Source: Ariolimax columbianus (Eukaryota; Mollusca; Gastropoda; Stylommatophora; Arionidae). From it: 64,000 nucleotides of DNA. Position 1 is the first letter of the stretch. Every line of letters begins with the position of its first letter. The notes under the pieces were generated by a model, which saw only the letters and a list, made by a program, of their open reading frames with translations, did not search any database and had not been told where the DNA came from. The DNA lies in contig JAVGWX010000004.1 of assembly GCA_036924085.1 (NCBI GenBank), forward strand, positions 43,604,793-43,668,792, read 5' to 3'. The position numbers and the translations under genes were made by a program. Positions 1 through 12,011 of this stretch are shown piece by piece.

Positions 1-344
1 GTAAATCTGATCAATAAAAGATGGCAAATGATAAAGCAGCAATTTATCTACAGTTATTGTTCCAGCAATAAAACCTCTACATTATGTGAATGTTAACAAT
101 TAAGATAGACTGGGCCACTAACGGTTACGTAAAGCTAAATTAATTTCTATAGATATATCTTAAATTATCAGTCCTTTTATTACTCATTATAAAACATTCA
201 GTAGGTCTTTGATTCGCTAATTGATTTCAGTTATTTATTGCTTTGTTCGTTTTACTTTTTCAGTTTTCTACATATATTACACACTTAGTTTAGCTAGATC
301 ATACTTTTTGTACTATGCTCGTTTTATCCACTTAACTTAACATC

Positions 345-3025
345 TTTATACTGGTTTAGAAGACCCTGCAGAGTCTGTTTACAAACAATTTCATTTACAT
401 CACCTTGCTCTAAAAGCTATAGGCATCTAATTTATTCTTAAATGCATTAACTGTCCCTGCCTCTACTACCATGGCAATGCATTCCAAGAATTCACTACTC
501 TCTGACTAAAAAAAATTTCCTAATATCTAATCTGGACCTCTCTTTAGTCAACTTGTAGCTATATCCTCTTGTTATTATGGGTGGCTGTATTTTAAAAAAA
601 ACTTGTTATAATCTAATTTATCTATTCCTCTGATCATCTTATAAACCTGTATTAAGTCACCACAAATTCTTCTCTTTTCTAGACACTGTAGGTCCGTTTT
701 TCTGAGTCTCTCCTAATAACTGTAATTCTGGAATCCCACTATCAGCTTTGTCGCTCTTTTTTGTTTTCTTTCCAGCATGTTTATATCCCCTCTATAAGGA
801 CTCCACACCTGTACACAATACTATAATCTAGGTCAAACTAATGCTTTATACAGTTTGACTTTCACTTCCTTGCTCCTATGTTTAATATTTCTTTTTATCA
901 TACCTAACATTGCATTTGCCTTTTTCACTGCTACCTTAACTTGCTCACTCACCTTCCCTGTATGATCTATTATAACCCCTAGGTCCCTTTCCTTATCTAT
1001 CTTTCTAATATTGTTCTCTCCCATTCTATAATTATGTTCCATATTGGATCTACCCATGTGGATGACTGTACATTTATCTACATTAAACTCCATTTGCCAG
1101 CTTATGGACCATTCTCGAATTTTATCTAAATCCGACCTCTGCTTTAGATGAGACACTACTGCATAGTTTTGTGTCATCAGCAAATTTTGCAATCATGGAT
1201 CCTATAACAATGTCCAAATCATTCATATATATCAAGAACAAAATTGGTCGTAAAACCGAGCCCTGTGGCACTCCACTTTTCACCACTCAGAGTACTCCTT
1301 ATTTATGCCCTCCCTCTGCCTTTTTCCCGTTAACCAATTTTCAATCCATTTGGCAACTTCCCCACCTCTTCCATGTGATTTTAACTTTCAAAATAATATG
1401 TTATGAGGTACTCTATCAAAGGCCTTTGCAAAATCTAGATAAATAATGTCCACTGGCTCCCCTTTATCTATCATTTTGGTAACCTCCTCCATGAATTCTC
1501 ATAGATTTGTTAAGCATGATCTCCCTCTAGTAAACCCATGCTAACTATTTCTAATTAGATTAAATTTGTCTAAATGCATTACAATGTTTTCTTTGATTAT
1601 TGACTCAATAAATTTACAGACTATGCTCGTTAAACTCACCGGTCTATAATTATTTTGTGTAGACTGTGCCAAAGTACTGATTGAGTAGATTAGCTGCCTC
1701 CCTATTCTCACTTATTATTTTCCCTGTACTGTCTATGAGAGGGCCTACTTTGTCTTTTGTTCTTTGTTTATTTCTAACATAAGAGAAGAAGCTTTTACTA
1801 TCAGTCTTGATCCTCTTAGCAAGTTTTTTTTCGAAGTCTATCTTTGCTGTTTTATTAACTTTCTGAGATATGTTCTGCTTGTCCAAATATTTTAAATATG
1901 TTTCTTTTGATTTACCTGCCTCTATATATTTTTACCATGCTTTATTTTTAGCTCTTCTACATTTCAGTACAAATCTAGTTATCCACTTTTATGCTTGGGG
2001 GTTTACCTCCCTACATGGAACACATTCCTCTTTTAGCATTTCTAGAACTGTTTTAAAACTCTCCTACTCCTGTTCAACATCTGTTCCTCCAACAATATCT
2101 TTCCTGATTATGTGGTTCGCTGCCTCTTTTATCCTCTTAACATCTGCCTTAGAGTAGTCGTATGTTCGCGTGTTTATGTTTACTTCTTTCCCTGCAATAA
2201 GATCCCAACGGATGATTTGATGGTCACTTGAGTCAAACAGTTCCCCAATGATAACGTTTTCAATAATATTTTCTTCTGTAGTAAAAACTAGGTCAAGTTT
2301 GTTTTTGCCTCTGGTGGCTGCTTCTACATGTTGAATTTAAAAAATTGTCTGTTATGCACTTAACAAAAGGTTTTAACTCTACAAGTGCTTCTGCCATATC
2401 CCATTTTATTTCTGGAAAGTTGAAATCCCCCATTAATAATAATTTCCTTTCATTTGTCTTTGCTATGCTACTAATCAGCTCCTCATCTTCCTCTTTTTGA
2501 CTTGATGGACATTTATAGCACACTCCAATCACTGTTTTTTCACCCCCACTTTCTATTTCTCCCCATACACTTTCATTTTTGTTACCACATGAAAAATGAT
2601 CTTTGATCTTTATATTAATAGAATTTATACAATGTAATAAAACGCCAATTCCCTTAGTCTTGTCTCCAACTATCCTATCTTTCCTTAACATTGTATATCC
2701 TTCTACTTCAAGTTCACTATCTGCAATGTCCTGATATGTCCATGATTCTGTTAACCCTATTATATCTGGTTTTTATTCTTCTACATACAGTTCCAATTCT
2801 TCTCTTTTATTTACTATGCTTCTCATATTTGCATAAAAACATTTTAGTTTGTAATTTTGTTGTTTTTCCACTTTTTGCTTTTGCTTTATCATTTTAGTGT
2901 TTGCTTTTCCACTATTTATTTTACACTTCCCTGACCCCAACTCTCCTCTTTGACTACATCCTCTATAGCACCCTACTGTAGGCTTATCTTTAGTCTCATA
3001 CTTCATAGGCCTTACTAGTTTAAAA
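345..3025 (-). mobile_element. Non-LTR retrotransposon, TTAAG-tail family (copy D1), internally deleted
   Basis: Read on the minus strand this is a decayed LINE. From 5' to 3' it keeps an endonuclease start (CFYANMRSIVNKREEL near 2850), an endonuclease core (LLLMGDFNFPEIKWD near 2420), a linker (FFSYVRNKQRTKDKVGPLID near 1770), reverse-transcriptase pieces (NNYRPVSLTS near 1640), and the C-terminal region around 830-1190 with KCTVIHMGRSN and KLYKALVRPR-type motifs. The 3' end at about 345 carries a short TTAAG pentamer tail. Around 1655 the linker joins directly to the RT motif, so several hundred bases of ORF are missing. Many stops and frameshifts make it non-functional. The family assignment to a CR1/L2-like group is inference; four relatives occur in this window. 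Confidence 0.85.
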
Positions 3026-3260
3026 TTCTAACACAATGATTAAACATATACTTTGCTACAATCCAGTACTTGATAATAGCCATAATTTAATAAATGCCAG
3101 TTATATTGCTCTTTTTATTTAATAAAACTATATTTCAACATTTGTATTTTCTAAGTTACCATAATAAACAACATAATTATGCAATAAAGCTATGCTCAGG
3201 CAAACTACAATAACTACAACACCATTGCAACAAAACATAAGAATATGTTGGCCTACATAC

Positions 3261-3405
3261 CTAGGAGAATCTGTGTTGATTGGCTCACCATTTTTCAACC
3301 ATTTGAAAGGATGTTTATGTGGATTCGTAGCCTTGCAGTCCAGGGAGATGGTCTCTTTTTCTTTACAGACCTTGTCTTCCAGTTTTTTCACAAACTTGAC
3401 ATCCG
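3261..3405 (-). CDS. Giant muscle-type protein, exon 9: first half of Ig domain 4
   Basis: The minus-strand exon runs from an acceptor (AAAACAG at 3406-3412) to a donor (GTATGT at 3260 and below). It starts with two bases that complete a codon from the exon at 5719-5863 (phase 1), giving a Pro, and then encodes 47 residues beginning DVKFVKKLEDKV. It has the I-set A-to-C strand pattern: Cys in ISLDC and the core Trp in FKWLKNGEPI. It ends in phase 2, so the second half of the domain must lie upstream of base 1 of the window or was lost. Role by family: a structural Ig module of a sarcomeric or thick-filament protein. The reading is supported by phase agreement and motif; exact splice usage is inferred. 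Confidence 0.85.
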
Positions 3406-3699
3406 CTGTTTTAAATTTAAAATGAAATATTAGAGTGTTACAAATATATCTCTGACATTATACTATTTTGAATATGATACACATTTTATTTAAATTTTTT
3501 AATGTGAGTATATTTTTTTTACCAAGCAATGAGGGCCTTCAACTAAATGTACTACTACTAACTAATAAAGCTTTCATTTTTCTACTAACAATCTAGAAGA
3601 CATATTTTAAACATCACTTACTTACTTCATAAAAGTTAAAAAAAAACTTTAAAGAGTCCACATCAACAGTTTAAATTTATTCCAAAGCCTAATAATTAA

Positions 3700-4120
3700 T
3701 TACTGGATCATAAATTGAGAGTGACCCAGGCCTCTGTTGAAAGACATTTGTCCGAATCACTTTCCGGAACCAATAAATGCAAAATTTCTACAACACCGAC
3801 ATACAACAATTGTCCTTGGTGAATGATGTATCTATGTAGAAAAAGAAAAATTAAGACGAGCAGGTCACATGTTGCGACGAAACAATGGTTGATGGAGCAT
3901 GGTGACAGCAATCAGGTACCCCAAGGTAAAAATAGACCATTGGGAAGACCTCCAATGCGTTTGTAAGACACCCTTGCTGTGCACAACATCATCCGAGACG
4001 CCTCTGGAGAAGTGCTTACACGGACTGAACTTTCATAGCCCAAGACAGTGTCTGCTGGAGATGAAGTTGGGACCCGCAACTATGCTGCATCAAGATCAAG
4101 ATCAAGAAATAGTTTATTTT
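3700..4120 (+). mobile_element. LINE 3' end fragment (RPxGRPPxR-type C-terminus)
   Basis: The plus strand shows a degraded C-terminus of a non-LTR reverse transcriptase. Readable pieces are GHMLRRNNG, KRPLGRPPMR and a Trp-rich end, followed by a short AAGATC-type repeat tail at about 4095-4110. Related 3' ends are seen at 61040-61395 (plus) and 7035-7500 (minus). Frames are broken; only the 3' portion is present. Confidence 0.65.
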
Positions 4121-4149
4121 TACGATAAAGGTTATCTCATAATATATTT

Positions 4150-4240
4150 ATTTAGGGGCAACATGGGGACTAGGGGTTGTGAGCTTGGTGTACAATCCCA
4201 ACGTACCAGGTTCAAATCACATCACTCTGTTTGACAGACC
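4150..4240 (+). mobile_element. Possible tRNA-derived SINE head
   Basis: The segment has a tRNA-like layout: GGACTAGGGGTTGTGAGC as a weak A-box region and CAGGTTCAAATC as a B box about 45 bases later. No acceptor stem or anticodon loop of a functional tRNA can be drawn. I treat it as an old SINE head, with low certainty. Confidence 0.3.
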
Positions 4241-5164
4241 AGACATGTTATAGGTTTTTAGATGGTATGAATACCAGTTGACCAAGTTGTAATTCGGTAC
4301 CTGACAAAGTCAGGGTAACATTTTTGAGATAACAATCACTTTTTGCACTACTACCTAAGAAACCTCATACAAATAAACAAAAATGTACAAAATTTAAATG
4401 CTTTTGATTCAATTGACTGTCTCTATTCATTAAGTATATACTATCTGCTTATTTTTTGTTTACCCGATCGTGAACAGTCTGTCACAGAACTCATGCCAAT
4501 TTGGAACTTCCTACACCACTTATACACTTGCTAGAGTGAAAGGCATGCATCACCGTACAGATCCTTCATTCGCCAATGAATTTCTATAGATTTCACCCCT
4601 TCACTGCTCAAAAAATGGATAACAGAAGGTTACAGAGCGCTGCTCCTCTTTGGTGCAAGTCAATAGTGGGGTGGCCATCTTTTAACTGCAATTATGACAT
4701 CATGTTGTTCATCTGCACCGTGATGGCACATCCAAGACACTATTGACATACTTAGGAACCATATTAACAAGTTAAAAACACAAAGGCATGGTTTTTCTAA
4801 TTTCTATCCCACTTTCAAGGTTTTAATTTGAAACTCCGTCGTATCTATACTGTGCAAATGACTAAATCATCTAAAAAATATTAACTTTTCTGAATAATGA
4901 ATAAGGAACACTATTTCAAGTCAAAATCTAATGCACATTTTCTGTCACTGTCTGTCTTTTAAAATTCCTTGACCTACAGTTATAATTAGTTTGAATGTTA
5001 TCTGGCTTCCAAGCACAAAGTAATTATTATTAGCTTAATCTCAACACTGTGTAAAAGGATTCTATAACTATTATTAGGCTGAATGTTTTAGAACTGCTAC
5101 ATGGATAACACTGACTATTTGGAATAATGCATTACATGTCAAGGATAGATATGCTTTACAAAAT

Positions 5165-5535
5165 AAGGAATATTACTCTTCTTCTTCTTGTTTTGTCCTA
5201 AAGCTCTTGCCATATGGTTTCAGTGAGAGGTGGGATGCATAGATTTCTTGTTATTGCCAATTGGGAGGGTTGTGCTGTCATTAGATGTAACTTCTTGAGA
5301 GTGTCATAGATACCCTCAATCCACATACATCGAGGTATGCCTCTTGCTCGTGGACCGTAGACTTGCATATTATATACTCTTGATACAGGCTGGTCATAAT
5401 GCATTCTGCCTGAATGACAAAACCATCTGATATGTTGAGAGTCAACGTAGACACTGACTGGGTTTGTCCTCACTGTCTGCCTCAGCGTGGTGTTGTGGAT
5501 TCAGTCACGGATTGTCTTTCCGGCAGCACTTCTCA
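5165..5535 (-). mobile_element. LINE C-terminal fragment with AAG-repeat tail
   Basis: The minus strand encodes a decayed reverse-transcriptase C-terminus (IRWFCHSGRMHYDQPVSRVY, then a QVYGPRARGIPRC region). It ends in an AAG-rich tail at about 5175-5190. The same protein segment occurs on the plus strand at 48850-49000 (IKWFGHLVRMCYDQPATRAY), which shows that both are copies of one family. Both are broken. Confidence 0.7.
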
Positions 5536-5718
5536 CATCTCTGGATCTTACTGTTTTGGGTTGCTTGTAAGGACCAAGAGTGATATTAGTAACACAATGT
5601 AGGAATAAATAGTGTATTTATCAGCTTCTTCTTAGTTGAAAGGAGCACTCTAGGGTATTTCAAAATTAGTGCAATTTTATAGTGGACACATTACTACAAG
5701 TCTAAATGATGAACTTAC

Positions 5719-5863
5719 GGGAAACAAATAATTCAGCTTTAACTTCTTGATCCAGAAGTTTGCATGTATATTTGCCATCGTCTTTGATACTGCAGTTCTT
5801 GATCACCAAACGCCTCTTCAGACCTTCCTTTACGAATTCATATTTGCCACCTGCTTTCAGCTC
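5719..5863 (-). CDS. Giant muscle-type protein, exon 8: second half of Ig domain 3
   Basis: The minus-strand exon follows the acceptor CATGTAG (5864-5870) and ends at the donor GTAAGTTC (5711-5718). It encodes 48 residues in phase 0, starting ELKAGGKYEF, and ends in phase 1. It contains the I-set signature of the F strand (IKDDGKYTC) and a final strand KAELFVS. Joined to the exon at 10110-10231 it makes one complete I-set domain with core Trp (VIWLREGK) and both Cys. Strong similarity in pattern to titin and twitchin Ig modules; a non-muscle intracellular Ig protein is the main alternative. Confidence 0.9.
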
Positions 5864-7034
5864 CTACATGAAAGAAAGCGTGCAAGATAGCAAAAGCATT
5901 TTTGGATGGTAATGTAAGTAGATAGTAGGACTCAAGCACAATGTAGCAACTGGCAACAAATAAAGATGTGAATGAAAGAAAATGCTGGATGATTTACATC
6001 ATGACACAGATGATAATCAATTAACAGAATTTATTGATAAAATTCTGGACATGATGTTGTAGAGAGCATGATTCCTTCCATTAGTCAAGTTGTAGATAAT
6101 CAACACACAATGATTAGCATATTTAAAACAGTTAATTCAATTTAGGTTTGTGTTGAATTAAATAAATGATTATATAATTACAGTCACATGTTGTGACAAA
6201 GAAATTTAAGTTTCCAAAATTTTCAATCAATTAAAAACAGAATGAATTATCCAAAACATGTTACTGCAAGTTAATATTAATACAATGCTAAGTTATGTTG
6301 AAATTAACTTGGTCTCCCGATTTAAAGAAGTTAGGTATGTAACATATTGCAAAACAAAATACTATACGCAAATATAGATGAAAAGAAAGAAAATCATCAT
6401 GGTTCCGTCACTGATAAAAACACATGCAGGAGTCTGTTCTTAATGTGAGGTACAGAATCAAAAGAATGGTAACTTTTGCATCTTGCTAGCATGAAATTTC
6501 TTGATGACCTCATCTCAGATTATTTCTAGGGTACTAAAATGTACTTGTGTAATCCGCATGTGGATCCCACAGCCTCTTATTAAACACGAAAAACTAGCTC
6601 TACTATAACCTACTGAACATGCCATAAAAAGTGACTAAGGAGGGTTGTGTCTGGGACTACCAATATCTTTACATAAAATAAAATATTACAGAAGCTAACA
6701 TTCCAAGATTAAACACATATTTTGGCGCTGGCTTCTTCCAAATACGTCAGCTATGGTGGAGCCTCATGCTCCTATTCGAGAGAACAATGAAATATGATGA
6801 TGATATGATATGTTATGCAGAAGTGAAATTAATGCACCTACGACAGACTGATAAGTGCTCAGTCACTGTCAGCAAATTGTGAAAAAGTATGGATGCTGAT
6901 ATTATTGTAGCTCACTAGTTGTACACACTCCTGCTGAACCTACATCTTCCTAAATCTGTGGATGGCTGGTATGTTGATTGATTATAGTGTTATATGTAAC
7001 ATTAATTCATTAATTAATTTTGGTATGTCTCTCT
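5864..7034. other. Intron segment, no gene seen
   Basis: AT-rich intronic DNA between Ig exons. The only pattern I see is a degenerate copy of a dispersed motif (CATAAAAAGTGACTAAGGAG near 6630-6660) that recurs elsewhere in the window. Confidence 0.5.
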
Positions 7035-7975
7035 TATATATATGTATGTATGTATATGTTCTTGATCTTGCTGACCCGTTCTTTAGCATAGCTGCGGGTT
7101 CCAACTTTGTCTACAGCGGACCCTATCTTAGGCCATGGAAGTTCAGTCCATGGTAAGCCCTCCTCCAGAGGCATCTCAGATGTTGTTATGTGCAGCAAGG
7201 GAGTCAGATCAATGTATTTGAGGTCTTCCCTGTGGTCTCTTTTTACCTCTGGAATACCAGATTGCTGTCGCCATGCTCTATCGACCATTGTTTTGTTGCA
7301 ACATGTGATCTGCCCATCTATGTTCTTTGCATAGATTTCTGCATCATTGACCAAGAACAATCGTTGTATGTCAGAATTGTGGAGCTTTTGCATACGTTGG
7401 TTACAGAGGGTGATTCTAACCAAGCGTTTCTCAAGAGAGGCCTGGGTAACTTTCAATCTGTCCTCCAGTGATTTTGTTAGTGTCCATGCCTCAGCATCTT
7501 AGCATATATCAAGAAGCACAGTGGAAATGAAGAGAGAGGCTTGCAGGTTCTGGTCTTGACAACCGTCCAGGACCGTGTTAATAGAAACAATTGCTGCCCA
7601 ACCCACACAGCAATGTTTTGCTAATTCAGGTTCCAGGTTTTTCTCCATATTGAGCAGGCGCCAAAGATAAATATACTTGTTGGCATCCTCTAGTTGCAAC
7701 TCACCAAGGAAGACTGGATCACAAGTGGTGAAACGATTGTGCAACACTTTGGTCTTCAAGACATTTATCTTCAGTCCTGCTTTAGTGCCCTCACAATCGA
7801 GTAGTTGCATCTTTTGGTTGGCTTCTCTTGCTGACTCTTTGATGAACACTATGTCATCATCAAAATGAAGGTAATTGAGGAGTCTGCTGTCAATGTAGAT
7901 GCCAAAGTTGTCCCAATTGCATTCCCTGTTGACCAATTCCAAACATGCGGAGAAGAAGTTCGGTGAAATTTGAGA
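7035..7975 (-). mobile_element. LINE reverse-transcriptase fragment
   Basis: The minus strand reads as the second half of a non-LTR reverse transcriptase. An FxDD-type active-site remnant (LHFDDDIVFIKES, where the usual Ala is Asp) lies near 7850, followed by LKINVLKTKVL. The thumb region runs into EAWTLTKSLEDR near 7480 and a Trp-containing C-terminus near 7100-7200. Two reading blocks (7499-7942 and 7034-7456) are separated by one stop, which would join to a normal domain order. The element is 5' truncated. Confidence 0.75.
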
Positions 7976-8570
7976 TATATAAATGTGAAATGCCCCACTA
8001 TAAGTGCTTTAAAATTCATGATGTCAGCTCTTTCAAAGCCATAATCTTCAAAATTACCACTACAGTATTTTCACACAAGCCACTACAGGTTTGAGTCCAC
8101 TGTCTGCTGTTCTCTCATGCCATGGCAATCTTTTCTGTACCTTCTGAAGCAAGTATTGAATGTTCTACATGATTGCACCCTGTTCAATGATGCATGACAG
8201 TTTCCTCAGTTCTAGGGTTGATGATGATATATGAAAATATACATTATCAGTAACAGAGAAAGAGGTAGTATAGGCAGGGGTATATGTTCTAATTGAACTC
8301 TGGAAAACATCATTTTAAACTTTGAATTTTCATTTTTATGCAGAGTTCATTCTACGGGGAACTACAAAATTATGCAATGGAATGTAAAAGCAATATAAAC
8401 ACAAACTAACTAGAGAGTAAAAAAAATCTACTATTTGAGAATTAAAAAAAATAACTGAAGGGGAAATTATCTACTACATTCTGACTGTTTCAGAATTGCA
8501 GGATCTGAATGGCTTAGTACAATCTATTAAACTACTCTCACAACAAACTTTGAAATAAGCTTTTGTATAC

Positions 8571-8591
8571 CTCAGCTTGGCCAGGTTTTTC
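8571..8591 (-). CDS. Candidate 21-nt microexon of the Ig gene
   Basis: On the minus strand a good acceptor (ATAACTTTCAG) is followed by 21 bases and then a GTATAC donor. The 21 bases read EKPGQAE in phase 0. They lie between the exons at 10110-10231 (ends phase 0) and 5719-5863 (starts phase 0), so inclusion would add seven residues in the loop after the core Trp of Ig domain 3 without changing frame. The domain is already complete without it. This could be chance; I rate it as a possibility only. Confidence 0.2.
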
Positions 8592-9132
8592 CTGAAAGTT
8601 ATTGTCATTGATGAAAATAGAAATGTTACCTCTAGCATAAACACAGTTAGTGAAATGAATTTTTTTGTATGTGCATTTTGTCAAAATAAAACACAAGGAA
8701 CAACATTTCTATTGACATTAAAATCTCACTTATTGTTATGTAATGATATACAATGATATGTAATGCTATGCAGATCATCGTTGATGGTAAAATCAAAATA
8801 TATCACAGCTCTCAGTTTAAAATGATAAAATAAATTGAATTATTGCTAAAACATTCAAGTAACTGTGACTGCAATAAAAATAGATTGAAATGGAAAATAG
8901 CAGCAGTTTTTCTCAGTAATGGAAGAATTGTTATGCTTATTGTTTGGACAAATATATTTTTTTAACTTATAAGCATGAATATTAATAGTATGTTAATTAT
9001 TCTTAAATTGCAGAAAACAAGAGTAGAAAGTGTTACCATTCAGAAACAATGATTAGATGGAGGAGCATAACTATATATCTGTAATAAACAATGAGAAGTC
9101 AGAAAATATATTCTAGTAAATAAAGGTTAAAG

Positions 9133-9300
9133 GCGATGGCTCAACTACATCGCCGCAGGTTTCCCCATATGGCTCCGTCTCTCTCTGCAGAACAGTATCC
9201 TGCCTGCTGAGAGCATCGCACAAAGCACGAACTCCGTAGCTCCAGCAATGAACGCAGAGATCTCATGAAAAATTGGCATCATGAACTGATCGACACAGCA
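9133..9300 (-). mobile_element. SINE fragment, second family (copy S2b), head missing
   Basis: This shares its body with the better copy at 58566-58800: the blocks GAGAGCATC, CACAAAGCACGAACTC and GTAGCTCCAG occur in the same order. The tRNA-like head seen at 58700-58795 is absent here, so the copy is 5' truncated in minus orientation. Confidence 0.65.
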
Positions 9301-9344
9301 ATAAATAATCAATATCAATAGCATTCATATTTAATCTTACAAGT

Positions 9345-9870
9345 CATGGGGAAAAGTATAAACTTTGCCTTCCTAAAAATAATGGAATTATTATGTAATG
9401 TAAATATTATATAATTTTCTAAATATAATGGACATAGTAGAAACTTCATTGAATCTTAACAAAATAGGATGGGGAGAAACAGTACTCCATCCTATAAAAA
9501 TACAAAATATGGAAACTATATACCACCTTAAAAATAATGGGAAAATTATAAACTTTACAACGCTATAGATAGTACAACAGCCAAAAGTTTATCTGCCAAT
9601 CAAAAATGAGAAGAGTAAAAATTATCTTACCTAAAAATAATTAGAAGAGTAGAAAATGTATATACCCTAAAAATGAGAATAGTAGAAACTATATCTATTC
9701 TAAATATGAGAAGATGGAAACTATATCTACCCTAAAAATAACAATAGCAGAAACTATATCTACCCTAAAAACTAGAAGAGTTTTATCTATATGTACCCAA
9801 AAAAATTAGAAGAGTAGAAAGTATATTCACCTCAAATTACGGAAAAGTAGAAACTATATATATGCCAGCA
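9345..9870. repeat. AT-rich degenerate minisatellite
   Basis: A run of roughly 36-45-bp units built on GTAGAAACTATATCTACC and CCTAAAAATGAGAAG is repeated about a dozen times with many substitutions and length changes. It is intronic, just past Ig exon 10110-10231 in the direction of transcription. No coding potential is seen. Confidence 0.7.
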
Positions 9871-10109
9871 AAAAAATCTTGCCTGCACATTTTGTGGTGA
9901 CTGCAGAGGCATGTGGCCTATATTCCTAGGCCCTATAAATCTCCCCAGACAATCCCAGCATAAAGAAAAAACAGTGCAATGATACATCTGGATAAATTGA
10001 TAGTCATATATGGAATAGATTTGTCACATTGGTAAATCTGAACTATCATACAAATATGTAATTATTCGTTTTGCCCCATACAAATGTCAATTTGTCATAC
10101 AGAACTTAC

Positions 10110-10231
10110 TTTTCCTTCTCTCAGCCAGATCACATCAGCTTCTGGGTCACTGACATCACACTCCATGGTGGCTTTTTCTCTTTCCACTGCCTCCACATCC
10201 TCCACTTTCTTCAGGAATTCCCACTGAGGCT
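10110..10231 (-). CDS. Giant muscle-type protein, exon 7: first half of Ig domain 3
   Basis: The minus-strand exon follows the acceptor AAACAAG (up to 10232) and ends at donor GTAAGTTCT (10101-10109). Two bases complete a Glu codon from the exon at 12012-12150 (phase 1). Then 40 residues follow, starting PQWEFLKKVEDVEAV and ending WLREGK in phase 0. The I-set B-strand Cys (TMECDV) and core Trp (VIWLREGK) are spaced 11 residues apart, which is usual. A second AG, six bases into the exon, is a less likely acceptor because it would break the phase match. Confidence 0.9.
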
Positions 10232-10509
10232 CTTGTTTACATTAAGAGAAAATCAATAGTTCATGACTGACTGTTTATTAAAGTAAAGTTTGATCTGGAG
10301 AGTAATGGTTATTTCATAGCAGAAACTGTCTTTGCTGATAAAGTGTTGGAGACTTGTTGCGTGATGTTGCATCATTACCATTAACAACTACTTATACTAA
10401 GGTACAGAGGCACTTTTTATGAATTTCTTTTTCATCTATTTCTTCCTCCCCCTCTCCTTTTTCTTCTTCTGTGTTTGTCCTGAATTACATTTTGTTATAT
10501 TGTGTAATA

Positions 10510-10680
10510 AGTTACAGCGAGGCTGGGATATTTACACCTTTTGGTCTGACACACCAGGCTTCAGTACTTTGTTTACGATCTGGTTTGCCTTCCCTCCTAG
10601 ATTGATATTCTCTCAGGCTGCACTGGGGAAGAATGTTTCCAGGATGGGCACTCAGAAGCAGAGTAGGTAGATGGGAAACT
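10510..10680 (-). repeat. Diverged copy (R4) of SINE-like family R
   Basis: The reverse complement shows the 3' core of family R in decayed form: CTGAAGCCTGGTGTGTCAG, then AAAGGTGTAAATATC and CCAGCC. Compare the intact copies at 57311-57671 and 20727-21080. Confidence 0.5.
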
Positions 10681-10689
10681 GAGACGTTA

Positions 10690-10980
10690 GTCCAGTCAAG
10701 CACAACATACTGACCAGGGCTTCGCATCAGAGTCAATACACTGACCAAGACCACAATCCCTCTTCCATGTAGCGTTCCCTGGAAACAGGTTGTTTTCAGT
10801 GCAGTCTGACTGACGAGATGTGGATCAATGTGATCCCTGTAGTAGTGAGCACCACACAGATGAAGCTAAGCATTGCACAACTACCTGGAGGATCGCATTC
10901 CACCTTCATCAGCATGCTCGGGATGTGAGGAAAGCTGCTAAAACCCACCACTTATTGTCCTTTTCAGGTCGCATAAAATA
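10690..10980 (+). repeat. Dispersed repeat shared with 20215-20425
   Basis: Blocks such as GCAGTCTGACT, GAGATGTGGATC and a CATTGCAC stretch followed by a CTC(A/G) region occur in the same order here and at 20260-20400. The identity of the family is unknown; it may be a SINE body. No ORF is conserved. Confidence 0.45.
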
Positions 10981-11117
10981 GTAAACTTATTAATATTAAT
11001 TGTGGGCATGAAACAATAACATAATGCTAGATCGAAGGAACAGGGAAATGCCACTAAAAATAGACCTCACAGTAACCAAAAATTCAAGCTGAAGTCGAAT
11101 GTGTCTGACCGGGATCA

Positions 11118-11372
11118 AGATCCTGAACAGCACATGAGCTGCAGTGGTCAGCGACCCATAGCTGACTATTAGCGTCAGGGCCAGCGAACCATAGCTGCCA
11201 AGACCCTTCTACACCTCCATTTGGTGATCCTGGATAACAGGCTGCATAAGGGCAGACTGGTTAAGGAGAGGGATCGAAGAGGGAATGCTAGCCTGGTACT
11301 CAAAAAATGTTTGCTGAAGTCGGATGTGTTGGACCGAAAGGTGCAAAAGATACCTGGCCTATCAAAGTGTGG
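11118..11372 (+). mobile_element. SINE-like family R, copy R3 (3' truncated)
   Basis: It starts with GATCAAGATCCTGAACAGC, continues through GTCAGGGCCAGCGAACCATAG and GGTGATCCTGGATAACAGG, and reaches the core GCTGAAGTCGGATGTGTTGG with AAGGTGCAAA. Sequence order is the same as in copies R1 and R2, but the GAACGAAGAAG tail is missing. Confidence 0.75.
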
Positions 11373-11479
11373 TATGATTTGTACCTGGGACATTGGGTTT
11401 GTAAACCATGCTCACAGATCCTCGACCACAATGCTACACTAACGCATGTGTGTTACCATGGCCAATAGGAGAGCGAAGA

Positions 11480-11685
11480 CTGTAACCTGACAGGCATGTT
11501 GTAAGAGCTGACTAAGGAGGATTGGAGATAGGGTGGGCTACCTGGACTACCCTGTAGAAACTTTAAGCCACAAAATCAAGTAGGAATGGACAAGTTAACA
11601 TTTTATAACTTGGCATGCATTAGGTGAAGACTTATGTTCCACATAGAGTTAAAACGATTTTTATTGATTGATTGATTGATATTAT
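11480..11685 (+). repeat. Dispersed core motif and ATTG-repeat tail
   Basis: GCATGTTGTAAGAGCTGACT, then GGAGGATTGG and a GGGCTACCTGGACTACC block, match remnants near 6630, 20660 and 44210. About 100 bases later a TTGATTGATTGATTGA run ends the element. This looks like a LINE or SINE 3' end; no protein is readable. Confidence 0.45.
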
Positions 11686-12011
11686 ACTCGTACTAGAGAA
11701 AACAAAGTAGGAAGTGAAGAAATTTGACAGAAAGTGTGAATCATAACATATACGAGTATAGATAGACAGATAAATAAATGACTTGGCCATTTTTCAAGAA
11801 TGTCTACGAACTCCCTATTACTTACTTGATCGTCTAACAATAGATATCAGGAATTTCAGAGTAAGGGGAAGACTAAATAAATTTGGTTTGATAGTGCTAA
11901 AGAAACATACAACTGCATCACAGATGGCAAACCAAAGAAAATTGAACATCACATGATAAGTGGACAGATGAGATGATGACGATACTATACTATATGTGAA
12001 GAAATACTTAC

